This document shows, piece by piece, positions 1-10,860 of a stretch of DNA of 64,000 bases. The notes below the pieces were generated by a model, which was not told the origin of the DNA, made no database searches, and saw nothing but the letters and a program-made list of their open reading frames with translations. Where the stretch lies: contig OZ231127.1 of NCBI GenBank assembly GCA_965153355.1, forward strand, positions 73,966,001 through 74,030,000. The letters are read 5' to 3'. The position numbers and the translations under genes are program-made. The stretch's first letter is position 1. Every line of letters starts with the position of its first letter. Origin of the DNA: Flaccisagitta enflata (Eukaryota > Chaetognatha > Sagittoidea > Aphragmophora).

Positions 1-60
1 CATGGATGACTGAATTGGTATGCATGCGGGTGTGATTTTTGTGTCCCGGGGGGTCATTTG

Positions 61-560
61 TTCTTCGGGCGTATCATCTTCCCGTTTGTGCCGGCTTAAG
101 GCCGCTTCCAAACCGCCTCCGAGCCGCCAAAGAGCCACCCCTAAGCTTCCGCCTCCAAGTCGCCTTTAAGCTTCCTCTGAGCTGCTGTTGCCACTGACCC
201 GCCGCCTTCAAGCCACCTCTTAACCGATTCCCAGCCTCCCCCAAGCCACCGCGTCCAACCATCCTTGAGACGCCTTTGAACACCCAATGCTACCTTCAAG
301 TCACCTCTATTCGCCTCTGAGCTGCCGCCCCTAGCTGCTGCCGCCTTCAAGCCAACTCTAAAGCGATTCCTAGCCTCCCCCAAGCTACTGCATCTAACCA
401 GCCTTTGAGAAGCCTTTGAACATCCCAAGCGGCCTCCAAGCCACCTCCAAGCCGCCCCTGAGCTGCCGCTCCTAGCTGCTACCGCCTCCAAGTCGCCTCC
501 CAGCCGCCTCTGAACCGTCGCCTCCGAGCCGCCTCTGAACCACCGCCGTCGTCCGCCAAA
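61..560. repeat. GC-rich degenerate tandem repeat
   Basis: This stretch repeats variants of GCCGCCTCCAAG and GAGCCGCC, with a higher-order unit of roughly 150-160 bp best seen in the mirrored copy at 52990-53470. Both strands are open for 70-116 codons giving Gly/Arg/Ala-rich or Leu/Trp-rich peptides. This is expected from GC-rich repeats and matches no family I know, so I call it repeat rather than gene. Confidence 0.7.
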
Positions 561-835
561 TCCCTTCTTCTCCTCTTCCTCTTCCTAATTAATTGGTGAC
601 GAGCGTGACCGCCATTTTTCCTCCTTTCATTCTCTCATTAAATTTTTTTTCTCTTTCGCCCTCCAAAAATAACACAGCCTCAACTTTCTCTCTCTTTCTC
701 TTCTTCCCTTTACCAACACTCACACATTTTCATTCTATTTTGAGACAAGGTTCGCTAATTACTGTTTCAGTGTTTTGTGTTGGAATGGAATGGTGTGATA
801 ACAATACCTGTGACTAACATTGAACATTCTCATTA

Positions 836-1384
836 ATTTGATGAATGAATGAATGAATTTATTTCGTAGCAAACATAAATATACAATTTTTGGAAATTGT
901 AGGGAAAAAGTCTGCAACGGAGGATAGTCTGTTAAAGTCTGATCGACTTTTTTCCAACAGAGTCCTCATAAAATAAAAATATGATTCGTAACGAAAGCGT
1001 AAATAAAAGAGAAAAAATGGAGGTAAACATGTTTAAAAGGTAAAATCCAGTTTCGTATCTGTCAGATAAGCCATATGCATCAACTATAGCGAGAAATCAG
1101 ATACTCCTTTAATTTTGTTTTAAAAACTCGAAATTCACCAATTGATTTGATGTAAACTGGAAGATCATTCCATTCTTTAATCGCCGAGAACGCAAAACTG
1201 TTAGGTGAAAGAGAAAGCTCACGCGAAAGTTGAAAGTTGTAATGACTACCGCGCGTGTTATGATCGTGAACTTGTGACAAAGATGTAAAGTTTGGAAGGA
1301 GATACTTAGGAGCCAGTTTATGGCGGATCCGGAAAAGATGTGCCATCTTGAAATACTTTACGCGATCAGGGATTGTCAACCAAG
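836..1384 (-). mobile_element. 5'-truncated LINE (CR1/L2-like), left arm only
   Basis: This 549-bp block is present in the left arm and missing from the right arm, where the flanks join near 52732 with about four extra bases. On the minus strand it carries the last part of a reverse transcriptase ORF, a 3' UTR, and a tail of tandem ATTC units ending near 836. The short-repeat tail and 5' truncation are typical of non-LTR retrotransposons of the CR1/L2 group. A small target deletion rather than duplication is suggested. It inserted after the two arms separated. Confidence 0.8.
1080..1379 (-). pseudogene. Reverse transcriptase C-terminal fragment of a LINE
   Basis: The 99-residue frame has the signature of the C-terminal end of jockey/CR1-type reverse transcriptases: a segment with HKLAPKYL, then HNTRGS, then an aromatic and Leu-rich stretch, then AIKEWNDLP and a final FKTKLKEYL motif. 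These elements copy their RNA into DNA at a nicked target. Here only the tail of the ORF remains, ending in a normal stop, and the catalytic YADD region is absent. It is a dead fragment, confined to the left arm of the inverted repeat. Confidence 0.85.
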
Positions 1385-2289
1385 ATGTTTTATGTTCACT
1401 GCATCCGCTAGTTTTGAATTCAAAAAAAGTTGTGATGACCTTAAGAAAAGGTAAGGGTTAACAGAAAATCGTTCAATTTTTTCTCTTTTTCTGCTGTAGC
1501 TTAAAACTGGGAAAAAAATACTTAACTCAATCTGAATTTTTTAGGATAACACAATAAGTCTTTATCTCTGGGCTCTCCACGTGAAGTACATTTTTCGGTC
1601 ATTCAATACGCGCACGGTTCTTCTTTTGATTATCGATCGTGTGTTGACCCTTGGATGTTGAACTTTTTTGCCCAACTCAGCCCAGTGCCAAACTCGATTT
1701 CAAAGAGAATTACGCCTGGAAATTGAAAAATATCTGACTCCTAAAGAGTCTTGTAATTTTGACCACAATAACTAAGTTGAATCAGTGAAGATTTTCTTTT
1801 TTAAGGGATTCACCGTCTGACGGATAGATAAACAGATGGACCAACTGGCTCAGGCGCTCAACAATGTATGATTAGTGGAACAATATCCCTCAGGTTAGGC
1901 CTTGTGAGCTATCACTGCCTAGTTACTTCGCGTATACAGCACGCGACAAAAAAAAAAAACAACCCACTCACGGATTCGCATAGAAACGCATCTACGCGAA
2001 TCAAACGGCAGAAAAAACTGCAGTGAAATAACGATAGTGAAAGAAGTGATCATTAATCAACCGCGACTGATTGCAGGGACCCGATTCCACCTTTTCTGCC
2101 GTTAAAACACCTAATTGGGTTATTTGGACTCCCAGAAAAAAAGGAACCAAAAGAAGACGAAGAGGGAGAAGGAAAGGAGAAACTGCGAAAGAAAGAAGAA
2201 AGAATAGTCACAACAGTGTTAGATGGTCAGCGGTATCCGATGCCCTAAGGTTATTGTACGTGGGGGTGAGACAGTAAGAGAGACAGGGG
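1385..2289. other. Gene-free AT-rich arm sequence
   Basis: No exon, RNA gene or transposon end is recognisable. The block is mirrored at about 51800-52730 with small indels; the right copy has about 30 extra bases near 52482-52511. It holds short A/T runs and two CGCG-containing stretches near 1930 and 2000. Confidence 0.5.
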
Positions 2290-2515
2290 ACCACTGACCT
2301 ATTTTTAGCCTCATGGGGAATCAGCGTCTAATGGGGCGGAGATTTGGGCCATAGGGCTGGGTTTTAGGCCTTGTGGTTGGAATTTGGTCCTTGTGGCCAG
2401 GATTAGGGCCTCAAGCTTGCATTTGGGCCTCAAGGCTGAGATTTGTCCCATGGGGCTAGGATATGGACCTTAGAGGTCTGAGAGATTGCTTTGTGTATTA
2501 CAGGACATGGTCTCG
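2290..2515. repeat. 20-bp minisatellite (ATTTGGGCC type), module B remnant
   Basis: Units vary around GGATTTGGGCCTCAAGGCT, followed by a worn hairpin end near 2508-2535 (GGACATGGTCTCGGTTTAGG and GCCGCTGCCC). It is the same minisatellite as in the intact module B elements at 3975, 14297 and 59715. It is mirrored at about 51525-51740, so it predates the separation of the arms. Confidence 0.75.
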
Positions 2516-2554
2516 GTTTAGGCCGCTGCCCATATTGAAGAGGAAGAAGAATAG

Positions 2555-2685
2555 AATAATAAAGGTTAAGAAGAAGAAGAAGAAGAAGAAGAAGGCAGAA
2601 GAAGAAGAGAAGAAGAAGAAGAAGAAAGGAAGAGGAAGAAGGAGAAGAAGAAGAAGCAATACAGGAAGAAGAAGAAGGTTAGACA
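2555..2685. repeat. (GAA)n purine array
   Basis: An impure AAG/GAA trinucleotide run of about 130 bp. Its mirror at 51325-51487 is longer and purer, showing length divergence between arms. Confidence 0.9.
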
Positions 2686-2795
2686 TGGAAGAATAGTTAG
2701 TTAAAGAAGAAAGGAAAAACCAGTTAAAAGCTGAGATTAAGAACTTTGCCAAGCCCTCACCACTTTCTCTGTCTTGGAGTTTGGTTGCTGCCACC

Positions 2796-2876
2796 ATGGC
2801 TGTCACTGCGCCACCGCCAGACCCCATTGCCTTCTTCTGCTGTTGTTGCTGGTGTTCATTAATGCTGCTGAAGTGA
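2796..2876 (+). CDS. Short Cys-rich ORF with strong Kozak context (hypothetical)
   Basis: The ATG sits in GCCACCATGG, a full vertebrate-style Kozak context, and opens 26 codons rich in Cys near the end (FFCCCCWC). The mirrored copy at 51100-51240 keeps the same start and first five residues (MAVTA), then diverges by indels in a triplet-repeat region to give a 46-residue Cys/Arg-rich frame. Lack of frame conservation argues against a functional protein. No family recognised. Confidence 0.15.
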   Translation: MAVTAPPPDPIAFFCCCCWCSLMLLK

Positions 2877-3065
2877 GTGGCCACTTGTTCAACCACCAAG
2901 ATTGTCGTGGTTGCTTCCTGTTAATGCTAATTAAATGAAGTCCTGCATCTTTTTTAATTGCAACTGATGATTACTCGTGAGTGAGAAGAAGTGTTTAGAG
3001 GTTTGGGCCTGGGCCTGTCTCTTAATTTAGAGAAAGATGGAAAAACCAAGCTCAGCGTGGTGTTT

Positions 3066-3066
3066 C

Positions 3067-3117
<51 letters not shown>

Positions 3118-3125
3118 TGTGTGTA
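3066..3125. repeat. (TG)n microsatellite
   Basis: About 25 TG units with a few interruptions. The mirrored CA array is at 50838-50965 and is about twice as long. Confidence 0.95.
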
Positions 3126-3367
3126 TGTTTGTGTCCTGACTACTAGAGCCAGAGCCAGGAGCCAGAGCCAGGAGCCAGAGCCAGGAGACAGTGCCAGGCA
3201 GGAGACAAAATAGTGAATTTTGAAGACAGTGTAGGACAGCAGAGAGGAAGTGAGAGATGAAGAAGGAAAATGGTGAAGTGAGACAAATGCCAGATGAGGT
3301 TTTGGCATGTGAGTTTAAGCAAAAATACATGAAGGTATGTGCCATTTTGAAGGAATGAGCACTCGAA

Positions 3368-3382
3368 ACCAGAGAGAGAGAG

Positions 3383-3477
<95 letters not shown>

Positions 3478-3605
3478 CAGAGAGACAGAGAAACAGAGAG
3501 ACAGAGAGACAGAGAGACAGAGAGACAGAGACAAAGACAGAAACAGAAACAGAAACAGAAACAGAGACAGAGACAGGCAGACAAACAGAGAGATATAGAG
3601 AAAGT

Positions 3606-3669
<64 letters not shown>

Positions 3670-3735
3670 GTGACACACAGGCACAGACAGAATGACACAC
3701 TGACGGACAGACAGACAGATAGACAGAGAAAAAAG
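3368..3735. repeat. Compound (AG)n/(AGAC)n array
   Basis: Two long AG runs (about 3370-3468 and 3608-3660) flank AGAC and AAACAG repeats. The mirror is 50400-50616. Arg-Glu and Ser-Leu reading frames across it are microsatellite artefacts. Confidence 0.95.
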
Positions 3736-3974
3736 AGAACGATAGCAATTCCGAGAAGCAATCATACCATTTTTAAGACTGGTAACCTCTCTTCAGTCCC
3801 TTGTTCCTTTTTTTCTGAGAATCATGGATCTTTGGATCTTGTCTTTCAATTTTTCCAATTTTCTCGCTCCACCTAAAAAGTTGTCCTTGATTTGAACGTA
3901 ATTGAGTTTTCTACTTTCTTCATCTTTTTCTTCTGAGAGGTATAAAAAATGGCAAAGTATGAAGTGCGCTTTTT

Positions 3975-4607
3975 GGGCAGCGGCCCCGAAGGGGCCGATG
4001 ACCTATGCTTTCACTCATAGGGGAAATTTTTCCTTCTTCTCCTCCTCCTTCTCCGTCCACCCCCTTCGAAGCTCATATCCTGGCCTTGGGGCCATAATCC
4101 TAGTCTAGAGGCCCAGATCCTAGTCTAGAGGCCCAAATTCTAGCCTCAAGGCCCAAATCCTTGCCCTAGACTCAAAATCCCAATCCTTTGTGCTCTTAGT
4201 CTGGCCTGAGGCCATATCCCAGCCTTGAGGCCCATATCCCAGACTCGAGGCCCATATCCCAGCCCCAGAGCCCACGATCCCAGCCCAGAGGCCTGCATCC
4301 ACCTCAAGGGGCTCGCATCCCAGCCTCCTACATTCCAGCCTCAAGCTCAACACAGTTTTTCTGCGAGGTGTCAAATCACAGCCTCATGGCTCAAATTCAC
4401 AGCTTTAGGCTCTCAAATTACAGACTCTGAGGCTCAAATCACAGCTCTGGCTCAAAATCACAGCCTTGAGATCAATTAACTTAGAGTCAAATTATTAAAG
4501 ACAGGTCATCGGCCCCTTTGGGGCCGCTGCCCCTCTCACCATCACACATCACAATCACTCACATAGGGGCAACGGGTACCGCTGACCATCTAACGCTTTT
4601 GCGACTA
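3975..4607. mobile_element. Module B hairpin element, left arm only
   Basis: One end is the hairpin GGGCAGCGGCCCC-GAA-GGGGCCGATG, followed by a worn 20-bp minisatellite (GAGGCCCAAATCC type, about 4090-4460). A reversed copy of the hairpin lies near 4505-4535, then a tail ending CTAACGCTTTTGCGACTA. The right arm lacks the whole block: at 50160-50167 there is only an A-run (T-run on the other strand). The element therefore sits between T residues with no evident target duplication. That is how Helentron-type rolling-circle elements integrate. No protein is encoded. Confidence 0.75.
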
Positions 4608-4892
4608 TTTTTTCTACTTTTGCACACCAAGTCACTTAGTGCTCAGTGAATAATGCAGCGATAGGGGACTCTTTAGACTTACATGTCCATTATTGCCCAC
4701 AAAATATCGTCATTAAGTTAAGATTGTTAAGTGTGGACGGATGATCATACAATTACATGAATGGATCAAAAACAACATAATATGAGGACAAATAAGAGTA
4801 CAGTCTGATTGCTTGTTGGAAAGGTTGACAATAACGGACGAGTTTTACCATCAAGCTATCAAACAAGCAAGGACTAGAAAGACAGCTTTTAT
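4608..4892. other. Gene-free arm sequence
   Basis: No coding or RNA feature recognised. The stretch is nearly identical to the reverse complement of about 49887-50160. Confidence 0.5.
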
Positions 4893-5034
<142 letters not shown>

Positions 5035-5283
5035 AGAGCTTCTGGCAGGCAAAAAAGCAACAAACTCTAGTCGAGTAGAAAAGAAAAGGTTTTCCATCTT
5101 CCTTTTTCATCGTCAACCAGAAAAGAGAAAAAGACGAAAACAAAATTTCTGGTCTTTCCTCTTCCCAAAAAAAGGGACCGTTTTGCTCTTTCTCTGTCTT
5201 TTCTTTCCTCCATCTTACAGTTTTCTCCTTTTTTCGGCGTCTAACGGGTTTCCTTTTTCGTTTCCTCCGTTTCTTTCCTTTCC

Positions 5284-5850
5284 TCTTCTTTGGAGGTCAG
5301 GCACTCTGATCCGTCACTTTTGAAGCTCTCGTCCAATAACGTCGTATGTGGGTCTCTTACACTTTTATTTGCTGCCTCATTGGTCAACAGTTTCCAGTTT
5401 CCAAGATCCTAGTGGGCCGCCCTATGGTACGTCAATAAACGGGGTTCTCTCTTCCCAAACTCGCCCGGGCGCAGACACAAAGTTCAACAGCGACGGGAAT
5501 CGCGCGCGCGAAAATTTTCGGCAACACTGACAACAACCACCACAACAACAACAGAGACAGCAACAGCAACAGCATCAGCAGCAGCAACAGCAATGGGGAA
5601 AAGTGACGCCGGATAGGAAGACGAAGGAAACGATTATGACGTTGATGAAGACGACGATAACGCCGATGCTGCTGCTGCTGAAATTATGACGCCGCTGCGT
5701 GGTATTTCCGCTGTTGTTGCTGTTGCAGACGACGCCGCTGCTGCTGATTCTAGCCCATGCCTTCGTTTCCGTCAGCCTCGCGCACCCCGAAATAGAGAGA
5801 GAGAGAGAGAGGAAAACACCGAAAAAATATCATTTTGGGGGAAGAAATAA
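5284..5850 (+). other. GC-rich block conserved in both arms, possible gene 5' region
   Basis: This block has a CCAAT-like motif near 5333, CpG-dense sequence near 5460-5510 (GCGCGCGCG), and a frame starting at ATG 5593 that meets TAG at 5614-5616. After it the frame reopens for about 77 codons: an Asp/Glu run (DYDVDEDDDNADAAAAE), Ala-rich segments and an Arg-rich end. The TAG and the following frame are kept in the right arm (about 48900-49150), with an Asp/Gly change. The TAG could also be the end of a splice acceptor (GGATAG followed by GAAGACG). No homology recognised; this may be a 5' exon or only triplet-rich DNA. Confidence 0.25.
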
Positions 5851-7370
5851 CGGAAAATAAATTAGCAGACTTGTGTGTGGCATGTGCTCCCTTCATTTTC
5901 ATTCCTGGTTTCACGCTCTTTCTCTCTCTCTCTCTCTCTCTCTCTTTGACAAAATAGGGGACAAGTTGCGATTTTTGGGCATGTCTTTCTCTCTCATTTC
6001 CCCGGTTGAGGGCGCAGCGAGGAGGCAGGAAATTGGGGAGGAGGAGGAGGAGGAGGATGAATAAGAGGCGGCGGCCACGAGGAGGCGGAAGGAGGAAAAC
6101 GTTATTGAGGAAACAAAAGGGAAACAAGGGAAGAAGAGGAGGAAAAATTTCGGCAACGGTTTCCCGGATTAACGACTCCTGTACTTCGCCCGGGCTGCTA
6201 GTTTGACTTTTTCCATCCCTCTTTCTCTCTCTCTCTTTTTCTCTTTTTTTGCCTTTTTAGGCCAAATTTTGTGGAACGCGCTCTTCTTCTTTTCCAAAAC
6301 TTGCAATTCGGCAATTGAGAGAGAATTTCTGCGTTCGCGTTTTTTCTCTGTCAGTCAAGGATGAGAAATGAGGTTGGAGAGATGAGGAGTGAAAGATGAG
6401 AAGGAAAATGATACACTGAAACCAGTTGATACCACTTGATACAAAGGTGAGGGATTAGGCGCGAATGAATGACTGAAATGATTACAGTTGAGCACCCGCT
6501 TTTAAATCAGGCTCGCCCATACGGCATAGAACTTATTGTACCCTGGTAGATTTTGTAGTTATTTACATTTTGGCAATAAGGCAGCTTCGCTTTAAGGTAT
6601 GATTTCGCTGTCTCTTCAAACATGCGCTCAAGCGAAGCTCAACTGTACATGCGGTTAACCCTGTAATGCGTGTGAAGCTCAAAAGGACAAGTGATATAAT
6701 GACATGCGTATGACCTTATGATGCGAGGCTGAGGATTGAGGTATGAAAGCACGAGGGAAATTCTGAAATGATTTCAACCCCACAATGCGAGCAGAATAAG
6801 ATGTGAAAGGACAAGTGATATATATATGGTTTAACCCGTGATGCTAGAATGAGGGATGGTACAGGAAAGAAAGAGTGATACAATGATGAGCATTTGACCC
6901 TGTGTTGGAAAGGTACGAGAGGACAAATGTTGACCATTGATTTGAGTTGAAAACTAATAAGGAAACAAACAAAGCTGAGGTTTATATTTGATTCGGATTG
7001 TGATGTGTCCGGATTAAACACCAGTTAGAGCTCCAAAGGCTCTTGTCCTTATTGTAGATATTGTTGAGTAGTAATTTTTATCCAACTTTCACTCAGCTAG
7101 ATATAAAAGCATGCTTAAGTCCACTGAAACCTTTTATGTTGCCGTGCATTCTCTTTGTAAAATCCCGGCCTGATATCAAATATAATGTTGCGACTCTTCT
7201 TTTGTGTGTGCAGGTGTGTGTGCTCTGAAGCGAATGATAGATTCAGTAGTGAAGCAGATGATATCCATGGGCGCATTTGAGTGTCTAACTTCACCACATC
7301 TTCCTCACTTTTCATGCATGATTAAAGAGCAAGACCAACTTTCTTCAGTCGGTTACAAATTGACTCAATT
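5850..7370. other. Arm sequence without a recognised gene
   Basis: It contains a short CT run (5929-5945), a GGA-triplet run (6033-6058) and an ordinary AT-rich stretch with no exon I can support. The mirror is 46085-48850. The right arm is interrupted there by a hAT miniature element and by a 593-bp insertion that the left arm lacks. Confidence 0.5.
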
Positions 7371-7373
7371 TTT

Positions 7374-7399
7374 AGTCGCTTGCTAAGCGACTCTATAAG
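7374..7399 (+). repeat. Module A hairpin plus CTATAAG
   Basis: AGTCGCTTGCTAAGCGACT forms a stem (AGTCGC with GCGACT), preceded by TTTTT and followed directly by CTATAAG. It is one of about ten such hairpins in the window with co-varying arms. A worn ACGG/CCGT tract follows. Confidence 0.8.
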
Positions 7400-8399
7400 A
7401 AGGTGAGTCCGTAAAAGGTATGTTGGTTGGTAACGCGAGATTTTGGACTGAAACAGTGATCTTTAACCATGACTGCCCTTACCCAGCCGTATGACAGTCC
7501 ACGACCAGTCGCCTACTGCCCCTGACAAGCGGTAACCCGCATTAGTGCCCCTGCCCACCCTCAAGCTACTTCTTATAAGCCGTGTATCCGGTCTTTTTTT
7601 TTAGCTGATAATGCAATATCATCTTTTAGGAATGAATCTGTAAGTCTGTAGATTGTCCTTTGCTCCTGTAAGTGCTTATTGGTCTTGTATAATCCGAATA
7701 ATAAACTGAATTTTTTTGCGCCTCTGCTCCTGCCCAAGTGCCTCTCTACTGATCGCCAAAAACCCATGCGCAGGCGATTATGGCAACCCCGTCCTTGTTT
7801 TCTCTTCAGTTTCTTATTTGTTTTCTCTCTCTCTCTAAAATCCTTGAAACACGATATAAAGTTGATTTCCTTGAAACTCTCTCCAAACTTGAAAGTTTTT
7901 CGTGCCCAAAATATATTTTTGAACAGCAGGGTCAGATTTTTCTATGAATAATTTAGCCATCTGTCAACGACAATCTTCTTTTTTTTCTTCTTTTTAGCCA
8001 TTTTTCTTTCTCCATCCATTTCCGAGATGAGATTTCGCGTTTTCAATGCCTTTTCGGGTTTTCAGGGTTTTAGGCTCTTTGGATATTTTTTTTAACCAAC
8101 TGCGCAATTTTGAAAAGAAAACTCAGCTTGGGTTCCACACACAATGTGCCCATTTTGATGATATTGAGTGATCATAGCAGGATAACCATATATGACAATA
8201 ATATTGAGGTATAGTTTCTTAGTCAATCTTTGATCGCTTTGAACGAAATGAGGTGGACATAAAATCCACCACCAACAAGAAAACGAAGGCTAGTTACATT
8301 TTTTGGTGGGCAAGAGAAAAACGAGTAGTAGCAGTGACGTGAATTTACCCATGATAGATCAAATAGGTAGGTAATAGACCGGTAGATATCTTTATGATT

Positions 8400-8409
8400 N
8401 NNNNNNNNN
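8400..8409. other. Assembly gap (10 N)
   Basis: Ten N characters mark a scaffold join of unknown size. The gap lies precisely at the inner edge of the left inverted-repeat arm, so the order and orientation across it are uncertain. Confidence 0.99.
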
Positions 8410-9039
8410 AAAACCCTTTCGCTAAAACCGTTCGCGTGAGCGTAGTATAGGGCTAGCCAGAGGAGAGCAGGGGCGCCGGAGCCACGAGCATAGCAGTGGC
8501 TGCAGAAGTGATTTCTAGAGAGAGTAGATGGTACCCTTCCCTGCGCAACAAAAAAAGGTGCAATACTTGATACAATTTCAGTTAACCAATTAATGCATAG
8601 AGTATGAAGCAAAGATCAAGACCCGACAGCCTTCAATATTGGTCATTTTCCCGTTATGCGGAGGCGAAAGGAAAATGGTCAATACCGAAAACCAGATTTT
8701 CACTTGAAAGATGGTGGCTGTATCTGACCCAGAGAGGCGAGTAAATGGTTTTTGAATGTTTGGATTTACATTCAAGAGTTTTATATCGGTAGTTTCTAGT
8801 TAATGGTCTGGTTATGGCGCTGCGAGCTTTCATCAGTTGGATCTTGTAAGGAGGTGAAATAGATGTTTCAATACCTGTCAAAATATTGACTATGAGTAAA
8901 ATTCGTAATCAGAGGGTCTCTATTTGCCCTTTTGTTTTATGGGATACCTTTCCCTTTCATACGCGCTGCCCAATAAAGAGAAGGGTCCTATTTTTTTTCA
9001 TCTTTTCCTAAGGCGTCGAAACTTCCGCTTTGGCTTTTT
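8410..9039. other. Gene-free stretch after the gap
   Basis: No supported exon or transposon end. The sequence does not continue the inverted-repeat match seen before the gap. Confidence 0.5.
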
Positions 9040-9180
9040 ACCCGAATTGACGTCCAATCAGGTTCTGCCGTTGGTCCGGACCTTGGACCAATCACAGGCC
9101 GTCATTCTCGTCCTTGTCGCCCGCGCCCGTGTCTTGTTGACGTCAGCGCGCGTGAGTCTCTAATCCTGAAAAAAAGAAAG
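9040..9180 (+). promoter_or_regulatory. CRE/CCAAT promoter-like block
   Basis: There are two CCAAT boxes (9054-9058 and 9088-9092) and a full palindromic CRE, TGACGTCA, at 9138-9145. A CRE-half context (TTGACGTCC) overlaps the first CCAAT, and the surroundings are CpG-rich. This is the usual make-up of a TATA-less housekeeping promoter bound by NF-Y and CREB/ATF. It lies 70-170 bp upstream of the candidate first exon at 9213-9319. Confidence 0.5.
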
Positions 9181-9212
9181 AAAGCAGGAGAGAAAGAAAG
9201 AAAGAAAATAGG

Positions 9213-9319
9213 ATGGTTGCTGCGCTGCTGCGTCCGCTTCTACTGTCGCGTCTACTGCCTCAAACTTGTGCGGACGCAATTAACGCTGCAGTAAAAATTC
9301 TCACTAATGGAAATGGCAA
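9213..9319 (+). CDS. Candidate first exon, mitochondrial-type presequence
   Basis: The ATG opens 35 codons plus two bases and stops at a good donor, AA|GTAAGAAA. The peptide begins MVAALLRPLLLSRLLPQ and continues to KILTNGNG. It is basic, Leu-rich and free of acidic residues for its first 20 positions, as in mitochondrial import presequences, where a cleaved amphipathic helix directs import. It lies just downstream of the CRE/CCAAT block, in keeping with a housekeeping mitochondrial gene. I could not find a convincing second exon; the next kilobase is CT arrays and a transposase fragment. The product is therefore unknown, and the exon call rests on promoter, start and donor only. Confidence 0.4.
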
Positions 9320-9490
9320 GTAAGAAAATGTCAGCCCGATCCACCCCTCACTCTCTCTCTCGCTTTTCGACTTTCTCTTTCTTGGTCTCTTTCTGTTTTG
9401 TTTCTCTTCTCTGTCTCTGTCTCTCTCTCTCTCACACTTTTCTTCTTCATCGCTGCCCTCCAGTGAAAGCCGCACACCCAAAGTTTTGGT

Positions 9491-9751
<261 letters not shown>

Positions 9752-9986
9752 TCCTTCTTTTCCTCCACCTGGTTTCGCCTTCGTCGTCATTCATCAAAGA
9801 TTGTGACAGACTTCGACATCCAGGATGAACGGGTACGGAAAAAAGTGGATGAAAAAAAGGAATTGGGCATGGGAGAAAAAAGGACACGGGCATTGGGGGA
9901 AAAGTGAATGGGCGTTGGGAGGGTTCTATCTTCGCTGAAAGAAACGTAGCAGTTAATAAATAGGTTTAATATGAAGCTTAAATACT

Positions 9987-10136
9987 TCAAACAAATGCCA
10001 TTATTGTATTGTAATGACGAGTGTTGGCTCCCCCAGCATCAATGATGGCTTGCATTCGCCGTGGCATGGATTGGTAGAGCTGCTGCAGGTTTTCGGGAAT
10101 GATCACTCTCCAACCACTCCAGCGATTTTTTTCAGG
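9987..10136 (-). pseudogene. Tc1-like transposase C-terminal fragment
   Basis: Read on the minus strand, about 49 codons end in a stop and match the conserved end of Tc1-family transposases: WSGWRVIIPENLQQLYQSMP, then RRMQAIIDAGGANTR. The family cuts and pastes DNA at TA sites using a DDE/D catalytic triad. Only the tail after the last catalytic Glu remains, and no matching upstream frame or inverted repeat is visible, so this is a relic. It shows that an autonomous Tc1 relative once existed in the genome, a possible source of enzyme for the TA-flanked miniature elements here. Confidence 0.85.
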
Positions 10137-10496
10137 CCTATATCTTGGACAATCAACCTAGTTTTGCTTATAACTTTTAAACGAACTAAGCTAGAAATGC
10201 CAGGTTGGTCCCATTTTAAAGATCTCTTCAAGACCTTTCAAACTGTAAATTCGCTCAAAAATTAGTGAGTTATGACCTACAAAACATGAGCATTATTCAT
10301 CTTTTTCTGAAATGACACTTTTTCTTTTATCTACTTTCAAGTGTAAACCATTAGACTTAGTGAGATGCAGATTACAGGGTTAGATCGATCTTTTACTCTA
10401 GTTTTTTTTCTGTCATGAATTTTAATTGAATCCGACTTTGCAAAGGCGCTCAATTGAGTAAAGCGACTGCTGCGTTTCTTTCGGCGAAGATAGTAG
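10137..10496. other. Gene-free stretch
   Basis: No feature recognised; ordinary AT-rich sequence following the transposase relic. Confidence 0.5.
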
Positions 10497-10860
10497 GAAG
10501 GATGGATGGACGGACGGACGGACGGACCGTTGGATGAACAGACGGACGGACAGAGATACGGACGGGCGGATGGATGAATGGATGGAAAGATGGATGGATG
10601 GCGGACAGACAGATGGACAGACAGATGAACACACGGATTGACGGATTCACAGATGGTGGACCAATGGATGGATGATTGAGAGAACCGATGAATAGTTGGG
10701 ATGACTCCATTAAAAGTGTGTGGATGTAGAAGGAGAAGGAATAAGGCCAGTTACCTGGCCACCCATGTAGCCTGCGAACAGACAGGGGCAGGGCGGAAGA
10801 AAGGTCAGAGGGGCGGATGGACAGAAGAACGGACCGACGGACTTACAAAACGGGGCGTAG
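10497..10860. repeat. Degenerate (GGAC)n/(GGAT)n tract
   Basis: Mixed ACGG and ATGG tetranucleotides (GGACGGACGG, GGATGGATGG) run over about 200 bp, with a second short stretch near 10815-10850. This is the simple-repeat partner of the module A hairpins elsewhere, here without a clear hairpin. Confidence 0.8.

Noticed and set aside
141-491. 116-codon Gly/Arg/Trp-rich ORF in the GC-rich block
   Set aside because: It follows a degenerate tandem repeat, is not conserved as one frame in the mirrored copy, and has no known domain.
9824-9940. Possible second exon for the mitochondrial-type first exon
   Set aside because: The phase fits an acceptor after CATCCAG, but the acceptor lacks a nearby pyrimidine tract and the product would be a Lys/Trp-rich low-complexity peptide.
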